64,000 bases of DNA from contig OX375880.1 in NCBI GenBank assembly GCA_947359465.1, positions 15,942,120 through 16,006,119 on the forward strand, given 5' to 3'. The position numbers were made by a program, and so were the translations under genes. Below, piece by piece: positions 9,974 through 20,353 of this stretch. Within the stretch, counting starts at the first letter, position 1. Each line of letters starts with the position of its first letter. The stretch comes from Metellina segmentata. Taxonomy: Eukaryota; Arthropoda; Arachnida; Araneae; Tetragnathidae. The notes below the pieces were generated by a model. It ran no database searches. It saw only the letters and a program-made list of their open reading frames with translations, and was not told the DNA's origin.

Positions 9974-10048
9974 CCTTAGGCAATTGATTCCGGACCGTTG
10001 TCAATAACCCGTTTTGTTACTCCAGTGTGACGTCAAGTCAATACCTAC
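9974..10048 (+). repeat. SINE-A, right part (split by a hAT)
   Basis: It continues the SINE interrupted at 2541: TTAGGCAATTGATTCCGGAC through GTTTTGTTACTCCAGTGTGA to the tail. It proves that the hAT inserted into a pre-existing SINE. Confidence 0.82.
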
Positions 10049-10692
10049 ATACATTTCTCCTATTTTCTGTTTCCATTAATTATTTTGTCGCTAACGCTTA
10101 TTATTTTCCGTAAAGAAAAATGGGTTTTCGAATAATTTCTTCCTAGTTGACTTAAAAAGTGCACCATAAGCGCTGCCATTAAAGTACCCTTAAATCAAAG
10201 CCGATTTCTTTCCTTTTTGGAATAGCGTGAAATTTGTTTTAATATACACCGCGCATTTTCAATCGTGCGCGTTGCAGAAACAACACGCTTCAATCAATCG
10301 GTTTGATCTCGACTTGTAATGCTGCATAATAGCGAAAATGTAAAGTAGAAAAACTGCACGGGGGATCTGACGAAGCAAATACACTCGGGCGACAGGAAAT
10401 CGACACCAATTGTTTTGTCTAAAATTTATAGATCAATGCAGCTGGTCATTTCAGCTGACTGCGTCGTTGTGTTGATAATACATCGGCCAAAACCCATCGA
10501 TTCTTTTAAAAAAACATCAGTGTTTTAAAATCTCCTCCCCCCCCCCCTTTTTTTTAAAAAACTGGTTTAGTAACCTCTAATATTAATGTTACATTCGAAA
10601 AGGGGGGGGGGTGAGATTGAATTTGTCACTGGCCGTGTTTATTAATTTATAACAAAGATTTTTTTTTAACTGTCAAAAAAAGTTATGCTGCT
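10049..10692. other. AT-rich spacer with homopolymer runs
   Basis: No coding signal. A C-run near 10540 and a G-run near 10603 face each other. The middle contains the MITE remnant at 10470-10600. Confidence 0.6.
10470..10600 (+). repeat. Remnant of an ATCGATG-type MITE
   Basis: ATACATCGGCCAAAACCCAT, then a T/A-rich stretch, the C-rich run and ACTGGTTTAGTAAC follow the order of the subterminal unit in the MITE copies at 37002-37461 and 53996-54448. Confidence 0.55.
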
Positions 10693-10864
10693 GGGAAGCG
10701 TTCTATTCAAGCTGTCTTAAGGAATGATGGTAAGCATGGTAATATTCAGTTTCATATCTGGGCCGCGAAACACTTTTTGGATGAGATGTCTTAAAATTAG
10801 ATAGAAGAGGGGCATATTTTCATCTTTATGTACGTGTATTTGTCAAGACCTTAAAAGCTTTATT

Positions 10865-10955
10865 CCTCATCATCTGGCCGTGAATCAAACTTACGTGGAT
10901 TAATCCCTGACCGTCACCAATAGCCCGTTGTTCTACTGCGACGTAAAATAACCTA
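10865..10955 (+). repeat. SINE 3' fragment
   Basis: CATCTGGCCGTGAATCAAAC then CCGTCACCAATAGCCCGTTG to GCGACGTAAA; body end only. It is duplicated at 12560-12650. Confidence 0.75.
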
Positions 10956-11010
10956 CCTACCTACCACAACTCCACCAACCAGGCAAATGCGGCCCATTTC
11001 AGTCTCCAGG

Positions 11011-11385
11011 GCCGACCAACCGGTTTGGTAGTTAAGGTGTTAGCTTCTAGATAGGAAGGTTCCTGGTTCGAATCCGGGTCCGGGCATGTATGTTTATAAG
11101 CGTATGGTGTAGAGGCAGCTGGTGCACCTTAAATCTGTCGTGGCCGAAAGTCTTCACGTTGGGTTGGTGTGGAAGTTTGGAGAGTGGGGAGCCATCTCAG
11201 TTGTTGCCTCGGCATCTGACCGAGCTTCAAAATTACGTGTTGTCCTCCTCGGATTTTTCCCTAAGGGGAGGACAACACGTAATTTTGAACCACGGTCAGA
11301 TGAATCTTTCCCTAAGGGGATTGATCGCGGACAGTCGTCAATATCCCGTTGTGTTGCTCTAGTACGACGCTAATTAAAATTACTA
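11011..11385 (+). repeat. SINE-A, full length with internal palindrome
   Basis: Head GCCGACCAACCGG, A box around TAGTTAAGG, B box GGTTCGAATCC, the full body and tail TTAATTAAAATTAC. It is unusually long because of the inverted duplication at 11218-11297. Confidence 0.9.
11218..11297. repeat. Inverted repeat inside a SINE
   Basis: Arms of 31 bp (11218-11248 and 11267-11297) pair with a few mismatches around an 18-bp loop. The right arm is an inverted copy of the SINE's own GACCGTGGTTCAAAATTACG segment. Confidence 0.85.
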
Positions 11386-11452
11386 TTACCATTAAGCTCA
11401 TGTGCCGACCAACAGGTCTAATGGGAAGCGTCCGATTCTCGTTGTCTTACAA

Positions 11453-12484
11453 CAGTGTTTCCCAAACTGTTGACGTATGTGTACCCTTTCTATAATTTTC
11501 GTAACGCTGAGGACCCCTCGTCAAAAAAAAGGATGTAGTTTAATAACAATCAAAATGTTTTTTTTTCTTTTTTAGTGACATACACAAAATAATAAGAAAA
11601 GAGAAATAAAATTTTTCATAATAAAATATAAATAAAAGTTATATTATAAATAACATTTATTTGAATCAATGAGAAGGATGAAATTGTTTGTGCTGAGATA
11701 ACAGATCGTCATAATTTGGTTCCCTGGTTGTTAATTTTAATCTGAGATGTAGTTCCACGTCCAATAGTCTGTTCCTTTTTTTCGTCTTAATGTCTACAAA
11801 TGCTGAAAAAGCTACTTCACATAAATATGAAGTTGGAAAAGGCAAGATGTATTTTAGAACTTTTTCTGTTAAAACCGATACACAAGTTGCATTTGTAACC
11901 AGAATGATGTTAAAGTACTCTACTTATGTTTATTTTTCAAGAATCCGTCTGAAGCCAATTCCAACAATTGCTCTTCTTCCGCATGCGACAAATCTTCTGG
12001 CATGGATGTTGTGTTAATGTTAAACGGATATCTTATCCATTCAATATTTTTGGTTAAATCAGTGAAATAGTTTTTCAAGCCCACTTGCAAACTCTCCAAA
12101 TGCCGTGTTATGCATTTCAGAGTATCAGCATCATTTTTAGTACTCGAACTTGTTATAAACTCATGAAGAGAGGGAAATGAGTTTACTTCTCATTACCAAC
12201 TCTATTTTGCCATAACTTTAGGTAGAAGTGACGCGGGTGGAAAGGTGGTTAACTAGAGGACTGGGGAACGGTTGCGCCTGACGGAGGGTTAACTAAGTAA
12301 GTTGTTTCTGTAACGAAATGTGGTAATTTCCGCCGTGTCACTCCGGACCATCTCACGCCTCACAAGACTGTCTTCACTCATGAGAACGTAGAATTAGGCG
12401 CAGATAAGCACGGAGCAGTGCATATCACCACCAAACTCTTCCCGTACCCCTGGGGGTACGCGTACCGCACTTTGGGAAACACTG
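11453..12484 (-). mobile_element. hAT element, degenerate
   Basis: The 14-bp terminal inverted repeats are CAGTGTTTCCCAAA (11453) and TTTGGGAAACACTG (ending 12484). The flanking octamers TCTTACAA and TTTTAGAG are a decayed TSD. The empty-site paralog near 10715 (GTCTTAAGGAATGATG) confirms the insertion point. The internal sequence holds a broken transposase on the minus strand. Confidence 0.85.
11666..12185 (-). pseudogene. hAT (ZBED5-like) transposase C-terminus, broken
   Basis: Conceptual minus-strand reading gives LKNYFTDLTKNIEWIRYPFN, then LSHAEEEQLLELASDGFLK. After stops and a frame change it gives LPFPTSYLCEVAFSAFVDIK, RNRLLDVELHLRLK and a terminal QHKQFHPSH before the stop at 11666-11668. 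This is the hAT C-terminal dimerisation segment known from ZBED5/SCAN-like transposases. At least two stops and one frame change break it. The N-terminal BED finger and most of the catalytic core are absent. Confidence 0.78.
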
Positions 12485-12559
12485 TTTTAGAGGAATGATT
12501 GTGTGGGGCATATTTTCATCTTTATGTGTGTGCACTTGTCAACAACTTAAAAGCACAAT

Positions 12560-12650
12560 TCCTCATCTATGGCCGTGGATCAAACTTACGTGGATTGATC
12601 CCGGAACGTCACCAATAGCCCGTTCTTCTACTGCGACGTAAACTCACCTA
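12560..12650 (+). repeat. SINE 3' fragment (duplicate)
   Basis: Second copy of the fragment at 10865-10955, carried by the tandem duplication. Confidence 0.75.
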
Positions 12651-12705
12651 TATACCTACCACAACTCCACCAACCAGGTAAATGAGGACCTATTCAGTCT
12701 CCAGG

Positions 12706-13170
12706 GCCGACCAACCGGTTTGGTGGTTAAGGTGTTAGGTCCTAGATAGGAAGGTTCCTGGATCGAATTCGGGTCAGTGCATGGATGTGTGTATGCGTAT
12801 GGTGTAGAGGCGGCTGGTGCGCCTTAAACCTGTCGTGGCCGAAAGACCTCACGTTGGGTCGGTGTGGAAGTTTGGAGAGTGGGGTGCCAGCTCAGGTGTT
12901 GCCTCGTCATCTGACCGTGGTTCAAAATTACGTGTTGTCCTCCTCGGATCTTTCCCTTAGGTGATTGATTCCGGTCCGTCCTCAATATCCTGTTGTGTTG
13001 CTCTAGTACGACGTTAACCAAAATTACCAATTACCATTATCCGGACTGTCGTCAATAGCCCGTTGTGTTGCTCTAGTACGACATTAACCAAAATTACCAA
13101 TTACCATTACCCGGACCGTCGTCAATAGCCCGTTGTGTTGCTCGTGTACGACGTTAATTACCAATTACAT
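12706..13170 (+). repeat. SINE-A with tripled 3' tail
   Basis: A full head and body are followed by three copies of the terminal CCGGACCGTCGTCAATAGCC...TTACC segment at an exact 70-bp period (12971, 13041, 13111). Confidence 0.9.
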
Positions 13171-13889
13171 TACATTTTCTCAGTCACCAGGATGACATCT
13201 TTTAAAAACACAGTACCAATGTGAAAACAGAGATTCCGAAACAAAGAAAGCGCAAAGCTGGCACGACACCGAATTCGCAAGGCCACGGAGCATTTTTGTT
13301 TCGGTTTCCCGATCTCAGCATATCAAAACAAAGACGAAAAGAAGATCCTCCGTAGAAATGTCGGCGAAATAATAAATAGGAGGTAAAACTGGAATTTTTA
13401 AATCCTTGACTGCCTCTTTTAACGAGAGAGTCGCTGAGCGCGATGACCCTACCCAGAGACAAAAATCGGAATCTCACGGGCCTTGGGTTAAGTGCCGCCA
13501 TTTGCAAGGGTCTTAACCCGAAATGAAATTGCCACTGGAAAGTCGCCCTTTTTTTCCACCGAATTTCCCACGTGAAAGGGGGGTGGCTCTTTTTACACAT
13601 GGCTGCCCCCGGTATCTATTAAAAGCGTAATTTCTCCGCATCTAAACAATGGAACGATGAGAATTTTCGATGCAACCGTGTTTATGCCATGCAGGATTAC
13701 TTCTTTTTCTTTCTTGGTTTTGTTTCGAAAGCCTGCCGAGATGAAGGCTCTTTTTCAGGATGTTTGCTAGTTTAAGATAGTACAATTTTCTACACGTTTT
13801 TCGGAAATTAGCGTGTTGGGTAATTGTTATTGTTTTAATTAACGTCAGGGATCAATGCAACAAGGGAATTGGTTATAATAATTGTTAAT
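13171..13889. other. Single-copy island
   Basis: 13195-13620 is GC-richer than its surroundings and shows no repeat similarity within the window. A 132-codon minus ORF (13202-13600) has no motif I recognise and composition typical of chance. The rest is AT-rich spacer. Confidence 0.5.
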
Positions 13890-14211
13890 TATTGGTTAAC
13901 GTCGTACTAGAGCAAGACAACGGGCTATTGACGACGGTCTTGGATCAATCCCCCAAGGGAAAGATCCGAGGTGGACAACACGTAATTTTGAACCACGGTC
14001 AGATAACGAGGCAACACATGAGCTGGCATCCAACTCTCCAAACTTCCACACCAACCTAACGTGAGGACTTTCGGAGATTGCAGCAGATTGAAGATACACC
14101 AGCCACCTCTACACCATACTCATGCAAACATCCTTTAGAACCAGGGTTAGAACCAGGAGCCTTCCGATATCTAGAGGCTAACACCTTAACCACCTAACCT
14201 GTTGGTCGGCC
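13890..14211 (-). repeat. SINE-A, full length
   Basis: It runs from tail (TTAACGTCGTACTAGAGC) to head (GTTGGTCGGC at the right end). The B box is degraded (GGTTAGAACC). Confidence 0.88.
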
Positions 14212-14244
14212 TTTACTGGGGAAAAAAGGTATTTTGGTAGGTAG

Positions 14245-14577
14245 GTATTTTAATTTACGTCGCACTGGAGCAACAGAACAGGCGACAGAACAGAATTGAC
14301 GAGGGTCCAGGATCAATCCCATAAGGGAAAGATCCGATTACAACACCACGTCGTTTTGAACTACGGTCAGATGACGAGGCTACACCTGAGCTGGCACCCC
14401 ACTTTAAAAATTTCCACACCAACCCAACGTGAGGACTTTCCGCCACGACAGATTTAAGGTGCACCAGCCACCTCAACACCATACGCATACAAGTATCAAT
14501 ACACTGACCTGGATTCGAACCAGGAACCTTCGGAACTAGGGGCTAACCCTTTAACCACCTGACCGGTTTCGTCGGCT
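14245..14577 (-). repeat. SINE-A, full length
   Basis: Tail TTTAATTTACGTCGCACTGG, complete body, intact B box (GGATTCGAACC on the plus strand) and a slightly altered head. Confidence 0.88.
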
Positions 14578-14639
14578 AGCCTGTTGGGTACTATAACAAG
14601 GGATAGGTAGGTAATTAACACACTACAGAAATATTTCGG

Positions 14640-14845
14640 GCGGGCTATTGTCAACAGTCCGGAATCAACGCCGAAAGTAGCCGGTATGTATGGAATGAGA
14701 TTAGCAACCGGATTGTTACGAGGTGCCGTGTTTCAAAATAACGTGGGGTTGTCCTCGGATATTTCCCTTTGGAGATTGATCCCGGACCGTCGTCAACAGC
14801 CCATTGCGTTGTTCTTGTAGACGTTAATTACAAATTACCAATTGT
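14640..14845. repeat. Two opposing SINE fragments
   Basis: 14640-14690 is a minus-strand tail fragment (GGGCTATTGTCAACAGTCCG). 14724-14845 is a plus-strand body-and-tail fragment (AATAACGTGGGGTTGTCCTC to TTACCAATT). Confidence 0.7.
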
Positions 14846-14965
14846 CTTCAGTGTTATTACCAATTGCCTCGTTCTGTTTCAGTTACTTTTACTGGGAATA
14901 CATAATCTTGTGAATGTCGCAGATTGTCCGCTAACAAGCCTTGTGCAATATTAGGCCAGCCAAAT

Positions 14966-15190
14966 CAATGACAACTCCTCGTAATTTTGAACCACTCGCA
15001 GATGACGAATGTAGCAGCTGAGCTGGCATTTCTCTCTCCAAACTTCCACACCACGCAAGCGTGAGGACATTGGAGACCACGACAGATTAAACGTGCACCA
15101 GCCCAAGTGTACGCGACGGTCTTTGACTGGACCGAGTTTCAAACTCTCAACCCTCCGTTGAAGTAATAGTCTTTACACTGGGCTCTTCCG
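14966..15190 (-). repeat. SINE-B, 3'-truncated
   Basis: SINE body (CCAAACTTCCACACCACG, ACGACAGATTAAACGTGCAC) is followed by the alternative head (CGAGTTTCAAACTCTCAACC). Confidence 0.75.
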
Positions 15191-15604
15191 CAACCATATA
15201 AAAAGGGGGCAAAACGTTTCTAAAGTTGCATTTTACTTGAAAGTGAATGAGTCTGCAGTTTCTTTCTAATTATCGCGAACGTATCCTGCGATCCTGTTTC
15301 TAGTATCCTGCTAGTTCATGATGGAGAAGTTTCGATTTCTTCCTAGGTGTATTGTTCTCTTATGTGCCATAAAAACTTTCCTTGGTGTGTTTAAGTCCAT
15401 TACATTACAATGTCTTGTGCTTGGCATAGTCAATATGGCTCTGGTTCAGTAAAACAACCTCGATTGTTCAGTTTTCAATCTTCTTTCCCGATACCTTTTA
15501 ACAACATTGATTTAACTTTTCAGGAAAAATTAGAGAAAGTCCTCATTCAAATCTTTTAAAAGTTTTCAGAATCATTTTCTTAAATTTTATATACTTTATC
15601 TCTC
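15191..15604. other. Unassigned spacer
   Basis: No repeat similarity or coding signal found. Confidence 0.5.
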
Positions 15605-16085
15605 ATTTTATATTTTTGACCAATACATTTTAATATTATATATAATTTTTATATTTTTGACCAATACATTTTAATATTGTATATAATTTTTATATTTTTG
15701 GCCAATACATTTTAATGTTGAATATAATTTTTATATTTTTGACCAATACATTTTAATATTATACATAATTTTTATATTTTTGACCAATACATTTTAATAT
15801 TATATATAATTTTTATATTTTTGACCAATGCATTTTAATACTGTATATAATTTTTATATTTTTGACCAATACATTTTAATATTGTATATAATTTTTATAT
15901 TTTTGACCAATACATTATAATATTACAGTTAAATTTTTATATTTTTGACCAATAAATTTTTATATTTTTGACCAATAAATTTTTATATTATTATGTATAA
16001 TTTTTATATTTTTGACCAATACATTTTAATATTGTATATAATTTTTATATTTTTGACCAATACATTTTAATACTATATCTATCAT
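15605..16085 (+). repeat. AT-rich 41-bp tandem array
   Basis: About eleven copies of a unit built from TTTTTATATTTTTGACCAAT and ACATTTTAATATTGTATATAA. The GACCAATAC word recurs every 41 bp (15618, 15659, 15700). Its sequence is unrelated to the other 41-bp satellites. Confidence 0.93.
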
Positions 16086-16857
16086 TTTTTTTAACAATTG
16101 ACTAAAGCATTTCAATTTTAATTTCATTTGTTTTACTTGTTTTAAAATATTTAATGCGACATTGATTTGGATTCATGAACATTTTAAGTCCTTTTATACA
16201 CTTTTTCAGTTCCTACTGGTCTTATTTGGTCTTGGGTTTGGGGCTCAGCTTAAAAAGCAAAAATAGGGAAAATTGTACTAAGTCAAAAACCACAGAACCA
16301 CATGTTGAATTTTGAATCTTAAAATTGCTTATAGTGACTTGTAACTTTTTGCCATCTGAGTACAGATTTGAAGGCTTCAGAAGGCTTCCCACGTAGAATC
16401 TATGAACTGGTCAGACAGTTTCAACTATCGATTTATTAGCCCAAAGGAGTCTCCTACGAGCCACACGAGCAGAGTGTTGGGGGTGCGTCGGCACGTGATC
16501 GTCTGCCCGTGACGGACGAGGACACCTGAAGGGGGAGCCGCATTAGGCCGTCACAGTCGGCCGCGATCCACAGGTGGATCGGGCACCGTGATGTTGTAAC
16601 TGATTAAACGAGCGTGTTACAGCAGTGACCGCAGCTGGTGGTTCCGCAGCACCTGGGGCGTCCGGGGGAGCGTGAAATGGTTTATTTGTATCGCCCACGC
16701 AACGCCCCGTTTAGCACACCTTTCCGAGTTGCGACTGAAGGAACTTTTTATAGAATGGGGGTTCGAAAGGGTCTGGGGTTGGTTTCATAGCGCTGATTTG
16801 CGGAAACACCAAACGGCATTGAATCGCAAGGTGGTAGATTCGATTCTCTTGAGTGGT
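16086..16857. other. Spacer with GC-rich island
   Basis: 16435-16720 is strikingly GC-rich (GGGGGTGCGTCGGCACGTGA, CACAGTCGGCCGCGATCCAC) against an AT-rich background. A 63-codon ORF at its edge is not convincing. It is not rRNA by eye. Confidence 0.5.
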
Positions 16858-17489
16858 AGGTAGTTAATTACCGTCGCAATGAAACAACACAACGGGTATT
16901 GGTGACGCTCCGGGATCATTCCCGATGGGTAATTGGTAATTTTTTCGTTAACGTCGTACTAGAGCAACACAACGGGCTATTGACGACGGTCCGGGATCAG
17001 TCCCTTAAGGGAAAGATCCGAGGACAACACCTCGTAATTTTGAACCACGGTCAGATGACGAAGCAACACCTGAGCTGGCACCCCACTCTCCAAACTTCCA
17101 CGCCAACCCAACGTGAGGACTTTCGGCCACGACAGATTTAAGGTGCACCAGCCGCCTCTACACCATACGTTTACAAACATCCATGCCCGGGCCCGGATTC
17201 GAACCAGGAACCTTCCGATCTAGAGGCTAACACCTTAACCACTATACCGGTTGGTCGGCATTTCCGATGGGAAAGTCCTGAGGACCGCACCAGGTAATTA
17301 TGACGATCTGATGACGCGAACAACACATAAGCTGGCAACGCTACTCTACCAATTGGACATTTGAGGCCACACCAGATTTATCGTGCTCCACCCTCCGTAT
17401 ACACGACGGTCTTGGGGTGAATCGAGTTTCGAACTCGCAACCCTCCGGTTGCTAAATCCGTTGCTCTTCCAACTAAGCAACCTCGGCTC
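16858..17489 (-). repeat. SINE-B split by a younger SINE-A
   Basis: The tail part lies at 16858-16929 and the body plus head at 17260-17489 (CGAGTTTCGAACTCGCAACC, CTTCCAACTAAGCAACCTCG). The break carries a 12-bp duplication of ATTCCCGATGGG. Confidence 0.9.
16930..17259 (-). repeat. SINE-A, full length, nested
   Basis: A near-consensus copy with intact head, A/B boxes and tail. It is flanked by ATTCCCGATGGG (16918-16929) and ATTTCCGATGGG (17260-17271), a 12-bp TSD with one mismatch. This indicates LINE-mediated insertion. Confidence 0.93.
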
Positions 17490-17503
17490 TTCTTTTGAGT
17501 GGT

Positions 17504-17812
17504 AGGCATTTTAATTAACGTTGTACTGCAGCAACACAACGGGCTATTGGTGATGGTCTGGGATCAAATCCGAAGGGAAAGTCCCGAGGACAACACCACA
17601 TAATTTTGATCCATGGACAGATGACGAGGTTAGTATTCGCTGTGAGCTGGCACCCCACTTTCCAAACTTTCACACCATATCAACATGTGGGCATATATTT
17701 AGCGTGCACCAGCCCCCCTGTTCACGATTGTTCTTGGTTGGATCTAGTTTCGAACTCGCAAACTTGCGATTGCTTCGAACCTTCGATTGCCCTTCCAACT
17801 GGCCACCTCTTA
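17504..17812 (-). repeat. SINE-B, full length
   Basis: Tail TTTAATTAACGTTGTACTGC, common body and SINE-B head (TAGTTTCGAACTCGCAAAC). Confidence 0.85.
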
Positions 17813-18114
17813 CAAAATCGTGTTATACGTGACAAAAATGTTGGGTCTTAATTTTTGGGGGGTGGGGTGGGGAGTGGGGGAAAAGAATGGGGTTTTAAGT
17901 TTTCTTATGTCTCATCTCCCATCAAGAGCACACCTAGTTCACAGTACTATGAGAGAATTTCGGCAAATTAATATTATTTATAGAACATTTGTATTCTATC
18001 ATGTGATGTTTCTATACATATGAGTGCTGTAGGTGGACATTGAGATATAAGGGAGTCCACAACCTATTAAATAAACTAAAAATAAAATTTGTTGCAAAAA
18101 TGCATTTGAATCAT
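17813..18114. other. Unassigned spacer
   Basis: It contains a G-rich run near 17859-17880. There is no coding or repeat signal. Confidence 0.5.
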
Positions 18115-18604
18115 GTAGTAAGTATTATTCGAATATAGCTAAAGCATACAAAGAGGGAAAGTATTTCTAGAGTATGTGTAAAGTATTAATAAGATATAAA
18201 GTGTTATCAGATAGGTAAAGTAGTAATTAAGTATAGGCAAAGTATTTTCAGATAGGTAAAGTAGTAATTAAGAATAGGCAAAGTATTTTCATAGAGGTAA
18301 AGTAGTAATTAAATATAGTCAAAGTATTAATAAAGTATAGGGAAATTATTAATAAAGTATTAATAAAATATAGATAACGTATTCACAGATAGGTGATGTA
18401 TTAAAAAGAGTATAGGGTAAAGTGTTAATAGGTAATTAAAAAAATAAATAAATAAAATATTAAGTATATTTAAACTTTTAATAACAGGTAACGTATTAAA
18501 TAAAGTTTTCGTAAAGTAATGATAAGATATAGGTAAAGTATTAGATCATAAGTATAAGTAAGTATAAGAGTATAATTAAGTATTCAAATTGGTAAATTAT
18601 TAAT

Positions 18605-18647
<43 letters not shown>

Positions 18648-18945
18648 TAAAATATTAATAAGATATATATAGGTAAAGTATTAATAATATATATATAGGT
18701 AAAGTATTAATAAGATATATAGGTAAAATATTAACAAGATATATAGCTAAAGTATAATTTGATATATAGGTAAAGTATTAGAGAAGAGAGGGAGTTAAGA
18801 ATTCATAGTGGTAAAGTATTAGAGTATAGGTAAGTATTCAAATTGGAAAAGAAAAGGTAACGTAATAATAAAGTATAGGTAAAGTGTTCAGAGATGGGTA
18901 AAGAATTCAGAGATAAAGCAAAAGTATGAGAAAGTATTCTAAAAA
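18115..18945. repeat. Degenerate AT-rich minisatellite
   Basis: Irregular repeats of AGGTAAAGTATTAATAAG and variants, with a (TA)n run at about 18607-18645. There is an imperfect hairpin just beyond, at 18925-18993. Confidence 0.85.
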
Positions 18946-19442
18946 AAGGGTGCTTTTCTCAAAGTATTTTTAAAGACCCTTTTTAGAATAGTACTTGTTA
19001 AAAAGGGATAAAACCTCTTTTTTTAAATCTTACAAACTAATTACCCTAATTCCTTAATTTATAGAAAAAATGAGAAAAAAATTGAATTTAGCGAACACAA
19101 AGAAATGTGTCTTGTAGATATCTACTGATTTTGGAACTTGCCAAGTCGTTTTTCCCGTCCTCTTTTCTTCAAGAGACGCGAGAAGAGAAACTCTCAAGAA
19201 CAGTAATCCATCTGAAGCGGTCTTCTGACTATTTTAAAGAGGGCGCCACAGTACGGAGGAGTCGGAGATATAACTTCGATCTTCGACGGGCTGTCAATCG
19301 GGCTTCTTTCGCAAACTTTTCCATCTCCCGTAAGACGCTACTGATGGATTTTCATGCAAAAGTTCGTTAGATAGCACTGCATCGTCAAACCGATGCGTAG
19401 TCTACTTCAAACGTGTCAAGTTCGGATGTTTGTAATAATATT
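18946..19442. other. Unassigned sequence
   Basis: A plus-strand 87-codon ORF (19107-19370) is rich in Arg and Lys. It resembles no family I know and has no supporting context. Confidence 0.4.
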
Positions 19443-19515
19443 TGGTAATTTTTAACTAACAACGTACCAGAGCAACACAAGGGGCTATTGACGACTGTCC
19501 GGGATCAATCCCTCA
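19443..19515 (-). repeat. SINE-A tail fragment
   Basis: GGTAATTTTTAACTAACAAC to GTCCGGGATCAATCCCT; tail and distal body only. Confidence 0.75.
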
Positions 19516-19676
19516 ACATTTTCTCTGCCGATCACGCGGCAGCGCGTGAGGTGGCGTCAACACAAAAGAGCCAATCACGCGCGAGCACGTGGTGCGGAGT
19601 GATATCTCGGTATCCAATCACGCGTTCGCGCTGGAAGAGCTGCGCCTCAACATTTATCCTCTGTTTCAATTGGCAT
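19516..19676. other. GC-rich spacer
   Basis: The word CAATCACGCG recurs (19572, 19615) in a GC-rich context. No gene is recognised. Confidence 0.4.
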
Positions 19677-20250
19677 CACACACAACCCTACAATAATGGA
19701 CTGTACTGCAATATGTGATAGTATAAGGGAGAGAATACATGCTTTAATAGGGGGATAGTCCCCACTTGCTGCAATGACGCAACCCTTCTGGCCATACTTT
19801 CAACGAGGTTACGATACACAGCTATGGGTATTTGTGTCCATTCCTGCTGCAAGAATGTCGCCAACTCAGCTGTAGAATTCGCACGTGGTTCCCTGGTTCG
19901 TAAGCATCGCTCTAACGCATCCCACAAATGTTCTACGGGGTTTAGGTCGTGACTCTGAGTAGGCCAGGAAAGACATTTACATCCGTATCTTGATACCACT
20001 GCTTGACAGGCTGACACATGGCATGGATCGTTGTCGTCCTGGAAGTAACATGCGTCCATTCCATAAAATTGCCTGAGCGTAGGAAGAATCTGATTGTCCA
20101 AAATGTTCATGTGGGCGTCGGCGTTCAATTGACCAGGAACAACGTGTAAAGGTCCCAGGCCATACAACGAAACCCTCACCCCTCAAACAACAAGTCGGAT
20201 TTTATGCAAATTCGCTGGCGTCCGGTCCATTATTGCACGGTAGTGTGTTA
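19677..20250 (-). mobile_element. Tc1-like deletion derivative, copy 1
   Basis: The inverted termini are ACAACCCTACAATAATGGAC on the left and GTCCATTATTGCACGGTAGT on the right. The element keeps only the C-terminal half of a transposase next to the 5' terminus. Copies 2 and 3 (27851-28417 and 33929-34217) share this layout. Confidence 0.85.
19688..20179 (-). pseudogene. Tc1-like transposase, C-terminal half
   Basis: The residues [54 protein letters not shown] and [10 protein letters not shown] are the second half of a Tc1/mariner DDE transposase. The second Asp (FQDDN) and final Glu (VEHLWD) are kept, spaced as in DD34E enzymes. The N-terminal helix-turn-helix domains and first catalytic Asp are missing, and a stop lies upstream, so it cannot act alone. 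It could be mobilised by an intact relative. Confidence 0.88.
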
Positions 20251-20353
20251 GGTGGTGTGGATTGGCAGGGAGTAGAGGTTAGAAGCTATATGTAAAGGTA
20301 TGTGGTTTTGAATTTATAGCTTTATTAGTTATGAAAAAATATCTTGTAATATA

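Larger units (their letters stand above)
10693..13170 (+). repeat. Tandem segmental duplication, second copy carrying a hAT
   Basis: GGGAAGCGT... at 10693 and 11423 begins two copies of one segment. Both continue GGGGCATATTTTCATC (10809 and 12505), a SINE fragment, then a full SINE-A (11011 and 12706). The second copy is longer because the hAT at 11453-12484 was inserted. Confidence 0.8.

Noticed and set aside
13202..13600. 132-codon minus ORF
   Set aside because: No recognisable family features; kept only as part of a single-copy island.
16435..16720. rRNA or RNA gene in the GC-rich island
   Set aside because: No segment resembles conserved rRNA motifs by eye; left as unassigned.
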